Part shown: positions 30,439 to 39,222 of the stretch, in pieces
How positions within the stretch are numbered: the first letter of the stretch is position 1
Layout of the letters: every line of letters starts with the position of its first letter
Source: Prosthecobacter vanneervenii
GTDB lineage: Bacteria; Verrucomicrobiota; Verrucomicrobiia; Verrucomicrobiales; Verrucomicrobiaceae
DNA length: 64,000 bases
Assembly (NCBI RefSeq): GCF_014203095.1
Contig: NZ_JACHIG010000001.1
Location: 434,001-498,000 of the forward strand
Direction: 5' to 3'
Notes under the pieces: generated by a model
The model's input: the letters and a program-made list of their open reading frames with translations, nothing else
The model's database searches: none
Told to the model about the DNA's origin: nothing
Program-made: the position numbers and the translations under genes

Positions 30439-33087
30439 ATGCAAGATCCTAACATTCACCCAATCTCAGTTGCTGACGAAGTTAAGAATTCGTTCCTGGA
30501 CTACTCCATGTCCGTCATCATCGCGCGTGCTCTGCCGGACGTGCGTGATGGCCTGAAGCCCTCACAGCGTCGCATTCTTTACGCGATGCATGAGCTTTCG
30601 CTCTATCCGCCGAAGAAGCACATGAAGTGCGCGAAGATCGCGGGCGACACCTCGGGTAACTACCACCCGCACGGCGAGGCGGTCATCTACCCGACACTGG
30701 TGCACATGGGCCAGCCCTGGGCCATGCGTGAGCCGCTGATCGATCCCCAGGGGAACTTCGGCTCTGTGGAAGGTGACCCTCCGGCTGCCATGCGTTATAC
30801 GGAAGCCCGCATGACGCACCTCGGCGGAACTCTCATGTCCGACATGGACAAGGAGACCGTGGACTTCGTCCCGAACTATGACGAGCGTCTCACCGAGCCC
30901 GTTGTCTTCCCGGCTGCATTCCCGAACCTCATCGTCAATGGCGGCACCGGCATCGCCGTCGGCATGGCCACAAACATGCCACCGCACAATCTGGGCGAGG
31001 TGGTGGATGCCGTCTGTGCGCAGGTGGACAATCCGCAGATCACCATCAGTGAGCTGATGCAGTTCATCCAGGGGCCTGACTTCCCCACGGGCTGCGCCAT
31101 CCAGGGCACCAGCGGCATCCGCGAATACATGGAGACCGGCCACGGGGCCGTACGCATTCGCGGTCAGGCGGAGGTTGTTGAGAACGGCAACCGCGAGCAG
31201 ATCATCGTCACCGAGATCCCGTTCAACGTGAACCGGGCCGAACTGGTGAAGCGCATCGCCGAGCTGGCCAATGAGAAGGTCATCACCGAGATCAGCGGTG
31301 TCCGCGACGAGTCGGACGAAAACACCCGTGTGGTGATCGATCTGAAGCGTGATGCCCGCGCCCAGGTGGTGCTGAACAATCTCTACAAGCATACCGCACT
31401 AGAGACCAGCTTCTCCATCCACATGCTCGCCATTGATGGCGGCAAGCCGCGCGTTCTCAGCATGAAGGACGCCATCGCGTGCTACATCGAGCACCGCCGG
31501 GAGGTCATCATCCGCCGCACACGCTACCTGCTCAAGCAGGCCGAGTTCAAAGCCGAAAAACTCGAGGCCCAGCTCCTCGCGCTCGGACACCTGGACGACT
31601 TCATCAAGATCATCCGCGACAGCAAAAGCCGCGATGAAGCCCGCGAGCGACTCAAGGCCTACCACTTCGCCGTCAGCACCGCCGAGCAGCTCGGCATCCT
31701 CATCCGCGGCCAGGCCAGCGTGGTGGGAGACAAATATATCTTCACCGACAAGCAGGTGGAGGACATCCTCGAGCTGCGTCTCTACCAGCTCGTCGGCCTG
31801 GAGCGCGACAAGATCAAAGGTGACTACGATGAAATCCTGGCAAGCATCCGCGACCTCATGGACATCCTCGCCCGCGAGGTGCGCGTGCTCCAGATCATCA
31901 AGGACGAGCTGCAGGCCATCCGCCTGAAGCACGCCACGCCGCGCTTCACCCGAATCGAAGCCGCCGAGGGCGAGATCCAGAGCATCGACCTCATCCCGAA
32001 CGATCCCACCGTCGTCACCATGACACACTTGGGCAGCATCAAGCGCACCGCCACTGCCGAGTACCGCGTGCAGGGTCGTGGTGGCAAGGGGCTCAAGGGA
32101 ATGGAAACCCGCGAAGCTCACAGCGAGGACGAGGCCGCTGACTTTGTGGAGCATCTCTTCAGCGCTCATCTGCACGATTTCCTGCTCTTCTTCACCAACA
32201 CCGGCCGCATGTACGTGGAGCGCGTGTATCAGATCCCCGAGGCGGCACGCACTGGCAAAGGACGCAGCATAAAGAACATGCTGAACCTGCGCGCAGAGGA
32301 AAAGATCGCCAGCGTGCTCATCCTCAAGGCGCAGGGCGCCGAGGACGAAGCCATGTGGGCTGCGGACAAGTATGTACTCTTTGCCACCAAGGACGGCACG
32401 GTGAAAAAGACCGCTCTGGAAGAATTCAAAAACTACCGCAAGGACGGCATCATCGCCATCAAGCTGGATGAAGGAAACGACCTCGTGGACGTCGTCCTCA
32501 CAGATGGCAACAAAGAGGTCTGCCTCGTCACGCATGAAGGCATGTGCGCCCGCTTCCATGAGACCGGGGACGATCCCGCTTCTCCGAATCTTCGCCCGAT
32601 CGGTCGTGCCACCGCCGGTGTGCGTGGCATCACGCTGGACGATGGCGATTTCCTCGTGAGCTGCATCACCAATGAACCCGACACCATGGTGCTCGTGGTG
32701 TCTGAAAACGGTCTCGGCAAGCGCACGGCCTTTGATGAATACCGCCTGCTCACCAATCGTGGCGGCAAGGGCGTGACAACCATGAACGTCACCGAGAAGA
32801 CCGGCAAAGTGGTCGCGGCTAAGGCGGTGCATGACAAAGACGAGCTCATGCTCATGACCACCAAAGGCCAGAGCGTGCGCATCCGCGTGAGTGACATTCG
32901 TGAAACCGGACGTAATGCCCAAGGTGTGAAGCTCATGGGGCTCAATGAAGGCGAAACCATCCAGGATGTGGCCACCGTGGTGGCAGATGATGCAGAGCCC
33001 GCAGCGGAAGCTGCCGCTGCTCCGAGCGTAGCTGATGCCGAAGCTGCGCCTGCATCAGAGACTCCAGAAACTCCTGCGGCTGAATAA
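30439..33087 (+). CDS. gyrA: DNA gyrase subunit A
   Basis: GyrA cuts and rejoins DNA and wraps it. The 882-residue protein has the catalytic tyrosine at 120 (AAMRYTEARM) in a normal winged-helix domain, and a C-terminal beta-pinwheel with a GyrA-box (VQGRGGKGLKG), which marks it as gyrase and not topoisomerase IV. The tail is Ala/Glu/Pro-rich. In the quinolone-binding helix, NYHPHGEAVIYPTLVHM has Ala81 and Pro85 where E. coli has Ser83 and Asp87. It is co-transcribed with gyrB and followed by a strong terminator. Confidence 0.97.
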   Translation: MQDPNIHPISVADEVKNSFLDYSMSVIIARALPDVRDGLKPSQRRILYAMHELSLYPPKKHMKCAKIAGDTSGNYHPHGEAVIYPTLVHMGQPWAMREPLIDPQGNFGSVEGDPPAAMRYTEARMTHLGGTLMSDMDKETVDFVPNYDERLTEPVVFPAAFPNLIVNGGTGIAVGMATNMPPHNLGEVVDAVCAQVDNPQITISELMQFIQGPDFPTGCAIQGTSGIREYMETGHGAVRIRGQAEVVENGNREQIIVTEIPFNVNRAELVKRIAELANEKVITEISGVRDESDENTRVVIDLKRDARAQVVLNNLYKHTALETSFSIHMLAIDGGKPRVLSMKDAIACYIEHRREVIIRRTRYLLKQAEFKAEKLEAQLLALGHLDDFIKIIRDSKSRDEARERLKAYHFAVSTAEQLGILIRGQASVVGDKYIFTDKQVEDILELRLYQLVGLERDKIKGDYDEILASIRDLMDILAREVRVLQIIKDELQAIRLKHATPRFTRIEAAEGEIQSIDLIPNDPTVVTMTHLGSIKRTATAEYRVQGRGGKGLKGMETREAHSEDEAADFVEHLFSAHLHDFLLFFTNTGRMYVERVYQIPEAARTGKGRSIKNMLNLRAEEKIASVLILKAQGAEDEAMWAADKYVLFATKDGTVKKTALEEFKNYRKDGIIAIKLDEGNDLVDVVLTDGNKEVCLVTHEGMCARFHETGDDPASPNLRPIGRATAGVRGITLDDGDFLVSCITNEPDTMVLVVSENGLGKRTAFDEYRLLTNRGGKGVTTMNVTEKTGKVVAAKAVHDKDELMLMTTKGQSVRIRVSDIRETGRNAQGVKLMGLNEGETIQDVATVVADDAEPAAEAAAAPSVADAEAAPASETPETPAAE

Positions 33088-33110
33088 GCCGGGGCACTTC
33101 ATGACATTGA

Positions 33111-33149
33111 GTTCCTGCCATGACTTATCATGGCAGGAACTTTTGTTTT
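33111..33149 (+). terminator. Rho-independent terminator after gyrA
   Basis: A 13-base perfect stem (GTTCCTGCCATGA and its complement) with a four-base loop is followed by TTTTGTTTT. It begins 24 bases after the gyrA stop. Confidence 0.92.
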
Positions 33150-33209
33150 CGGTGTAAAACGCGGTGAATTTCGCGATACGAACGCACCATCGAACTCGTT
33201 GGATGCTGC

Positions 33210-34811
33210 ATGACCCGCCTGTCCATTCTCCTGCTGCTGCTTTCCTGCCTGACGCTCCAGGCTGCATCGCCCAAGCCGAACTTCGTCGTCATTCTGGCGG
33301 ATGATCTCGGTTACTCCGATCTCGGCTGCTATGGCAGCGAGATTGCGACGCCGAATCTCGACAAGCTGGCGGCGGGTGGGCTGCGGTTCACGCAGTTTTA
33401 CAATACGGCGCGCTGCTGGCCCACGCGCAGTGTTCTCATGACAGGGCACTACGCGCAGCAGATTGGCATGGACCCGCAGTATGGCAAATTTCCCGCATGG
33501 GTGCGCACGTTGCCGCAGCGGCTGGCTCCGCTGGGGTATCGCAGTTATCACTCCGGAAAGTGGCATGTGACCAATGCACCACGCGTCGTGGCGGATGGCG
33601 GCTTTACGCATTCCTACCATGTGGCCAAGCAGGACAATCACTTCCACCCGCAACGCCATGAGCTGGATGACAAGCCGCTGCCGGAGCCGGAAGGTGCCTG
33701 GTACTCCAGCATCGACATTGCCAATCACACCATCGACTTCCTCAAGGAGCACGCCCAGCAGCATGCTGGCACGCCTTTCTTCACTTACGTGGCATTCACT
33801 GCACCGCATTTCCCGATCCAGGCGCTGCCGGAGGACATCGCCAAATACAAGGACACCTACACCCGGGGGTGGCCCAAGACGCGGGCGGCACGTTTTGAGC
33901 GGCAGAAGCAGATCGGGCTGGTGCACACCAGCCTGTCTGATCCTGAGCCGCAGATCACCGCCCCCAGCGGCAAGGAGAGCGATCTGGAAATCCTCGGGCC
34001 GGGCGAGACTCGCCATGCCGTGCCGTGGGATAGCCTTACGCCTGAACAGAAGCAGTTTCAGGCCACGAAAGAGGCGATCCATGCAGCAATGATCGACAGG
34101 CTGGACAAGGAGGTGGGCAGGGTGCTGGAGCAACTTCGGGTCATGAATGCTTTGGAGAACACGCTCATCGTTTTCCTCTCTGACAATGGTGCGAGCGCCG
34201 AGGTCATGGTGCGAGGACTCGGGCACGACAAGGCGGCCCCGATGGGTGCCGCTGCCTCGTATCTGTGTCTCGGTCCAGGAGGATCCACGGTGTCCAACAC
34301 CCCCTTCCGCCGACACAAAATCTGGACGCATGAGGGCGGTATCAGCACGCCTTTGATTGCCCACTGGCCCCAGGGAATCAACGCACGTGGAGAACTGCGT
34401 CACACACCGGGGCATGTCATCGACATCGCCCCCACCTTCATCGCTCTGGCTGGTGGCGACATCGCCGCCATGCCGGATAATGCCCCGCCATTTCCCGGCC
34501 GCAGTCTGGTGCCCGTCTTCGTCAAAGATGAGGCGATCAGCCGCGACTACCTGTTCTTCAATCACTCCGGCAACCACGCCCTGCGGGAAGGGGACTGGAA
34601 GCTCGTCAGCTCTGGTGATGAAGGAAATGTGTGGGAGCTCTACAACCTGAGCACCGACCGGGCGGAGTCTCACAACCTCGCCACCCAGGAACCCGAGCGC
34701 GTCAAGGCAATGGCTGCACGCTGGGAGAAACTGCAGGCGGAGTTTGAAGCACAGGCCGGACCTAGGCCGGAACCAAAGAAGAAAGGCAAAGGGAAGAAAG
34801 CAGAGGAGTGA
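33210..34811 (+). CDS. Secreted arylsulfatase-type sulfatase
   Basis: The 533-residue enzyme starts with a signal peptide (residues 1-19). The sulfatase domain shows PNFVVILADDLGYSDLGCYG with the metal-binding aspartates, the formylglycine site at Cys69 in CWPTRSVLMTG, and the FLSDNGA motif near residue 320. It resembles the arylsulfatase A-type subfamily with a short C-terminal domain; the C terminus is Lys-rich. It is convergent with the following redoxin-like gene, only six bases apart. The enzyme is expected in the periplasm, releasing sulfate from glycans or aryl esters. Confidence 0.9.
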   Translation: MTRLSILLLLLSCLTLQAASPKPNFVVILADDLGYSDLGCYGSEIATPNLDKLAAGGLRFTQFYNTARCWPTRSVLMTGHYAQQIGMDPQYGKFPAWVRTLPQRLAPLGYRSYHSGKWHVTNAPRVVADGGFTHSYHVAKQDNHFHPQRHELDDKPLPEPEGAWYSSIDIANHTIDFLKEHAQQHAGTPFFTYVAFTAPHFPIQALPEDIAKYKDTYTRGWPKTRAARFERQKQIGLVHTSLSDPEPQITAPSGKESDLEILGPGETRHAVPWDSLTPEQKQFQATKEAIHAAMIDRLDKEVGRVLEQLRVMNALENTLIVFLSDNGASAEVMVRGLGHDKAAPMGAAASYLCLGPGGSTVSNTPFRRHKIWTHEGGISTPLIAHWPQGINARGELRHTPGHVIDIAPTFIALAGGDIAAMPDNAPPFPGRSLVPVFVKDEAISRDYLFFNHSGNHALREGDWKLVSSGDEGNVWELYNLSTDRAESHNLATQEPERVKAMAARWEKLQAEFEAQAGPRPEPKKKGKGKKAEE

Positions 34812-34817
34812 CGCGGA

Positions 34818-35375
34818 TCACTTCATGCCGCCGATCTTGCAGCCTTGGGCTGGTTCCTGCGGTGCAGGCACCGGTTTGCCGCTCAGAATAGCATCCAGCG
34901 CATCCCGCAGATCCTTGGTGGTGGCGGCACGCTGGCGTTTGGTGGGGCCGAGGTAGAGATCATTGATGCGGCCCTGATACAGCGTTTTGCCGTCGGGGCC
35001 GATCACCACGGCTTCCGGCGTGATCTTCGCCTGCACCTGCTTGGCCAGCGTCTGCTCCTTGTCGAGCAGCACCGTGGCTTTCACTTCGGAAAGAATGGCA
35101 TGCTCCATGGCCACCTCCTTGGTGACTTCGGGATCGGAGTGCACGAGATACACCGCCATCTTGTCCCCATAGTCCGCCGCGATGGCATTGATCTCCTTGA
35201 TGAAGGACTTCGTGGTGGAGCAGAAAGGGGAGACAAAAAAGAGCACTGAGGCTTTTTTGCTGCCTGCTGCCATCGGATTGTAGATCTGACCATCCGTGCC
35301 GGGCAGATCGAGCGCAGAGCCAAAGCTGGAAAACAGCAGGAAGAGCGCGGCAATGAGTCGTGCGTGGAAAAACAT
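34818..35375 (-). CDS. Secreted redoxin/thioredoxin-fold protein with incomplete active site
   Basis: The 185-residue product has a signal peptide (about residues 1-22) and a thioredoxin-like fold: FFVSPFCSTTKSF holds the position of the redox site, and the ITPEAVVIGPDGKTLYQG segment is the typical cis-Pro strand region of AhpC/TSA-like proteins. Only one Cys is present at the site (C-S-T-T), so it cannot form the usual CxxC disulfide. Related domains appear in Planctomycetes and Verrucomicrobia alone or fused to cytochrome modules. A role in periplasmic thiol or peroxide chemistry is likely but unproven. The ATG at 35375 is chosen because it gives the leader; upstream codons are polar. Confidence 0.75.
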   Translation of the reverse strand: MFFHARLIAALFLLFSSFGSALDLPGTDGQIYNPMAAGSKKASVLFFVSPFCSTTKSFIKEINAIAADYGDKMAVYLVHSDPEVTKEVAMEHAILSEVKATVLLDKEQTLAKQVQAKITPEAVVIGPDGKTLYQGRINDLYLGPTKRQRAATTKDLRDALDAILSGKPVPAPQEPAQGCKIGGMK

Positions 35376-35409
35376 CTCTGGAAAACGCTGGTTGGGTTGG
35401 AGAGCATTC

Positions 35410-35447
35410 AAAAAACACCCGGTGTTCCAGGAAGGAAGCACCGGGTG
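35410..35447 (-). terminator. Terminator after fabD
   Basis: On the minus strand a nine-base perfect stem (CACCCGGTG with CACCGGGTG, extended by further pairs past a one-base bulge) is followed by six T residues. It lies 34 bases after the fabD stop and separates it from the redoxin-like gene. Confidence 0.8.
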
Positions 35448-35480
35448 ATGTTGAAAACCTAACGAAGACAGCTCAGGGCA

Positions 35481-36410
35481 TCACCCCGCCGTCAGCGCCG
35501 CCACCGCTGCATCCAGCGAGGCCGCGTCTTTGATGCTGATGACCTTCACGCTCTTGTCGATCTTGCCCATGAGTCCGGCAAGAGTGGCATCAGGTCCAAG
35601 CTCGATGAAGGTGGTGTGCCCTGCGGCGATGAGGTGCTGCATGCTCTCCACCCAGCGCACGCTGCCGGTCACCTGGCTGGTGAGCGTGGAGCGAATCTCC
35701 TCTGGAGTCGAGACGGGGCGAGCTTCAAAGTTGCATACCACCGGAACCTTCGGGCTCTGGATGGGGGCTGCAGCAAGAGCCACGGCCAGCTTGTCCTGCG
35801 CGGACTTCATCAGGCGGCTGTGGTAGGCGCCAGCCACGGGCAGGGGGATGGCGCGCTTGATGCCCTTGTCCTTGGCTTTGGCCGCTGCATCAGCAATGCC
35901 TTCGGCGCTGCCGCTGAGCACGATCTGGCCGGGGGCATTCAGATTGGCCACGTCCACATCGCATTCCTGGGCCAGTTCGCGGATGGCGGATTCCTCACCA
36001 CCCAGCAGGGCCAGCATGGCGCCCTTGGTGTTTTCGCAGGCTTCCTCCATGAAGCTGCCGCGCTGGAAGACGAGGTTCAGACCGGTGGCAAAGTCAAAGG
36101 TGCCAGCGGCGGCGTGGGCGGTGAATTCACCCAGAGAAAGCCCGGCGGTGGCGGTGATGTTCAGCGCGGGGACCTTGCTCTTCAGCACTTCCAGAATGGC
36201 CAGCCCGTGGGCGTAGAGCGCCGGCTGGCAGCGGGAGGTCTTGGTCAGCTCCTCCATCGGTCCCTCGTACATGATGCTGGAGAGTGAGTAGCCGAGAGTG
36301 GCATCTGCCTGGTCAAAAAGGGCGCGTACGGCGGTGTAGCTTTCAGCAAGATCTTTGCCCATGCCGACTTTCTGGGCGCCTTGACCGGCGAAGAGGAGGA
36401 CTGCGTTCAT
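35481..36410 (-). CDS. fabD: Malonyl-CoA:acyl carrier protein transacylase
   Basis: FabD moves malonyl groups from CoA to acyl carrier protein for fatty acid synthesis. The 309-residue protein starts MNAVLLFAGQGAQKVGMGKD, contains the nucleophile motif GLSLGEFTA and the catalytic histidine in AGAYHSRLM, and ends with the substrate-binding region. Length matches the family. The ATG at 36410 is right before the family's first strand; a longer frame upstream is not conserved. The other fab genes are elsewhere. The glycerate kinase gene ends 74 bases upstream on the same strand, but the products are unrelated. Confidence 0.95.
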   Translation of the reverse strand: MNAVLLFAGQGAQKVGMGKDLAESYTAVRALFDQADATLGYSLSSIMYEGPMEELTKTSRCQPALYAHGLAILEVLKSKVPALNITATAGLSLGEFTAHAAAGTFDFATGLNLVFQRGSFMEEACENTKGAMLALLGGEESAIRELAQECDVDVANLNAPGQIVLSGSAEGIADAAAKAKDKGIKRAIPLPVAGAYHSRLMKSAQDKLAVALAAAPIQSPKVPVVCNFEARPVSTPEEIRSTLTSQVTGSVRWVESMQHLIAAGHTTFIELGPDATLAGLMGKIDKSVKVISIKDAASLDAAVAALTAG

Positions 36411-36484
36411 TCGTGGATGGTGGATACGTGATACGGGGTTCTGGATGAGTGAGAGAGAGCACAGAGCACGGTCAAGGGGACCGG

Positions 36485-37612
36485 TCAAGCGGTGGTCATG
36501 AGGTCACGGAGGGCCTGGGCCTGGGTCGTGACGGCTGCCACCAGGAGTTCCGGGCCTCTCTGCATGGCCTCAGCCAGGGGCATGTCCTTGGGTTTGATGG
36601 CGCAGAGGAGATCGATGCGTGTGCGCAGCTGGTCTTCGGCCTCGATGGCTCCGGCAAAGGCGGCCACGGGTTTGCCCAGTTCATGCGCCATGTCGGCCAC
36701 GCCCATGGGCCCCTTGCCATGCAGTGTCTGGGCATCCATGCGCCCCTCGCCAGTGATGATGAGATCAGCCACCGCAATGCGCTCGTGCAGATGGACGAGA
36801 TCAGCGATGAGGTCAAAGCCGCTGGTGAGCCGGGCTCCGCAGAAGGTCATGAGGCCAAAGCCCAGGCCGCCAGCCGCACCTGCACCGGGGACATCCCGGT
36901 GGTCCGCGCCCAGATCACGCTTGGCGACGTCTGCCAGAAGTCGCACGCGGTTTTCAAAGAACTCGAAGTCCGTGACTCCTTTCTGCGGGCCGTAGATGCG
37001 GGTGCAGCCATGCGAGCCGAGCAGGGGATTGTTCACGTCACAGGCCACCAGGATCTCGGGAGGGGTGAAATCCACAGGCTGCTCGATGCGGGCCAGCCGG
37101 TCTATGTTGGCAATGATCGGGTCCAGCACAGCTCCGGCGGCATCCAGAAACCGGAAGCCAAGCGCGGCCGCCATGCCGATACCTGCATCGTTGGTGGCGC
37201 TGCCGCCAATGCCGATGACGATGCGCTTTACCCCGCGCTCCAGAGCATCCTGCAGCATCAGGCCTGTGCCCCAGGTGCTGGCGGTGGCCGGATTCAGCGG
37301 CAGATCGCTCACCATGGCCAGGCCGGAGGCGGCACTCATTTCCATCACGGCTTCGGACTGTCCTGCCGAGGTGGCGAGTCCATAGCGTGCGGTGACGGGG
37401 CGGCTTTGCGCGTCAAAGGTGGCTGCCTCACACCACTCGCCGTTCAGGGCGGTCACTACTGCCTCGGCGGTGCCTTCTCCTCCATCGGCGATGGGGCAGA
37501 GATCGCAGACAGCTCCAGGGAGAGCTTGCGCCAAGGCAGAGGCGATGGACTTGGCGGCCACGGAGGCCGGGATGGAGCCCTTGAACTTGTCGATGGCGAT
37601 CAGGATGCGCAT
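36485..37612 (-). CDS. Glycerate kinase
   Basis: The 375-residue protein belongs to the GlxK/GarK type of glycerate kinases, which phosphorylate glycerate to 2-phosphoglycerate. Signatures are the N terminus MRILIAIDKFKGSIPASVAA with FKGS, then CPIADGGEGTAEA, the GIGGSATNDAGIGMAAALG phosphate-binding loop, and the ITGEGRMDAQTLHGKGPMGV block near the C terminus. It would feed glycerate from glyoxylate or sugar-acid breakdown into glycolysis. The neighbours (fabD, a histidine kinase) give no pathway context. Promoter sequence should lie in the AT-rich gap upstream. Confidence 0.93.
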   Translation of the reverse strand: MRILIAIDKFKGSIPASVAAKSIASALAQALPGAVCDLCPIADGGEGTAEAVVTALNGEWCEAATFDAQSRPVTARYGLATSAGQSEAVMEMSAASGLAMVSDLPLNPATASTWGTGLMLQDALERGVKRIVIGIGGSATNDAGIGMAAALGFRFLDAAGAVLDPIIANIDRLARIEQPVDFTPPEILVACDVNNPLLGSHGCTRIYGPQKGVTDFEFFENRVRLLADVAKRDLGADHRDVPGAGAAGGLGFGLMTFCGARLTSGFDLIADLVHLHERIAVADLIITGEGRMDAQTLHGKGPMGVADMAHELGKPVAAFAGAIEAEDQLRTRIDLLCAIKPKDMPLAEAMQRGPELLVAAVTTQAQALRDLMTTA

Positions 37613-37765
37613 GTGCGGCGCACCTTGGCGAGCAGATTCCAGACTGCCAAGCAGGGGTGCATTTTGAATCGCTTTCGGTGGCGTTTGAGGGGTGTCAGGG
37701 AATTGTAAAAAACCTTGAATAGACCTTGATTTATCAACGTAATTATTATTAATTTTATAGTAATT

Positions 37766-39211
37766 ATGTCTCTGACAGCTTTGGCAGACCTCGATTCGCC
37801 GCTGATCGCGTCACGCCCCGATGACCCCGCAATTGAGGGGAAAACGGTGGCCGTGCCTGCGCCCACGAGGTTTGAGCAGGAGCAGATGGAGCTGAATCTG
37901 CGGAACGCCCGAATGGGGGCATGGTTTGTGATGGTGATGGTGCCATTGTGCAGCTTTCTGGACTGGATGGCCTACCCTGACAGTTACTGGCAGTTTCTGG
38001 TGCTTCGTCTGGCCTGCGCGGCCAGCTGTGTGCCTCTGCTGCTGGCGCTAAATCGCTCTCTCGGGCGGAGGTACTGCCGTGCCTATCCAATCATCCTGCC
38101 ACTGCTCCCGGCGTTGATGATCTGCTTCATGATCTACCTCAGCGGCGATCCCGGTTCCGGCTACTATGCGGGTTTGCTGCTGTGCATCGTCGCCACGGCC
38201 TTTGTCTTCCATTGGACGTTTCGAGAGATCGGCATCACGCTCGGACTGGTGGTGGTGGCTTATTTTGCCGCCACGCTGCCAAATCTTTTCACCACAGATG
38301 AACCGCGTGCGCTGGGTATTTTTGTCAACAACACCGGTTTCCTCCTGCTGCACTGTGTGGTGCTCTACGTAGGCAGCCGCCAGCATCACGCGATCCGCCT
38401 GCGGGAGTTTGCCAACCGCTGCAAGGTGGAAGACCAGCGCGAGGAGCTGGCTGCGCGCAATGAAGAGCTGACCGCCACGCTGAAACGCCTGCGTGAGACC
38501 GAGGCCCAGCTGGATCAGAGCGAGAAGCTCGCCTCTATCGGTCGTCTCAGTGCCGGGATCGTGCACGAGATCAACAATCCGCTGAACTACGTGAAGTCAG
38601 CGATCTACCTTCTGAAGAAAAAAGGCCGCAATCTGCCACCCGAAATGGCGGAGAGCTTCAACAGCATCGCCGAGGACATCGGAGAGGGCATCGACCGTGT
38701 GAGCGCCATCGTGTCCGACCTGCGTACTTTTGCACATCCGGAAAATCGTGGCTCCCGCCCCGTGGATCTGCACGAAACCACCCGCAAAGCCCTGCGTCTG
38801 CTGGCCAAGGAGATTGGAGATCGTGGCGTGGCGCTGCTGGACGAGATTCCTCCGGGAACCATCGCGCAGGGAGATGAAAACTATCTCATTCAGATCCTGC
38901 TCAACCTCGTGCAAAATAGCCTGGATGCACTGGCCGGTCGCCCGGCACCGACCATCTGGCTGAAGGCTGCCACCACCCCAAACGGCGTCGATCTCATCGT
39001 GCTGGACAACGGCATGGGCATCCCAAAGGAAAACCTCTCCAAGATCTTTGATCCGTTCTTCACTACCAAGCAGGTGGGACAGGGCATGGGGCTGGGCCTG
39101 AGCATCTGCTTCCGCATGATCCAGCAGATGGGCGGGGAAATAAAGATCGACTCACTGGCGGGCAGTCACACCCAGTTCACCCTGAGCCTGAAGAAACCTG
39201 AAAACACCTGA
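37766..39211 (+). CDS. Membrane sensor histidine kinase
   Basis: The 481-residue protein has about six membrane helices (roughly 50-205), a coiled coil (about 215-255) and a cytoplasmic kinase core. The H-box is RLSAGIVHEINNPL with phospho-acceptor His267. The N-box is LLNLVQNSLDAL, and the ATP lid shows DNGMGIP, FDPFFTTK and GMGLGLSICF, all intact. No periplasmic or PAS sensor domain is seen, so the membrane part must sense. The response-regulator fusion starts 12 bases downstream and is surely its partner. The gap before the ATG is strongly AT-rich (37680-37765), consistent with a promoter. Confidence 0.92.
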   Translation: MSLTALADLDSPLIASRPDDPAIEGKTVAVPAPTRFEQEQMELNLRNARMGAWFVMVMVPLCSFLDWMAYPDSYWQFLVLRLACAASCVPLLLALNRSLGRRYCRAYPIILPLLPALMICFMIYLSGDPGSGYYAGLLLCIVATAFVFHWTFREIGITLGLVVVAYFAATLPNLFTTDEPRALGIFVNNTGFLLLHCVVLYVGSRQHHAIRLREFANRCKVEDQREELAARNEELTATLKRLRETEAQLDQSEKLASIGRLSAGIVHEINNPLNYVKSAIYLLKKKGRNLPPEMAESFNSIAEDIGEGIDRVSAIVSDLRTFAHPENRGSRPVDLHETTRKALRLLAKEIGDRGVALLDEIPPGTIAQGDENYLIQILLNLVQNSLDALAGRPAPTIWLKAATTPNGVDLIVLDNGMGIPKENLSKIFDPFFTTKQVGQGMGLGLSICFRMIQQMGGEIKIDSLAGSHTQFTLSLKKPENT

Positions 39212-39222
39212 TCTAATTGTTC

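Noticed and set aside
34811-34818. Terminator between the convergent sulfatase and redoxin-like genes
   Set aside because: The stops are only six bases apart and no hairpin with T-run is present on either strand.
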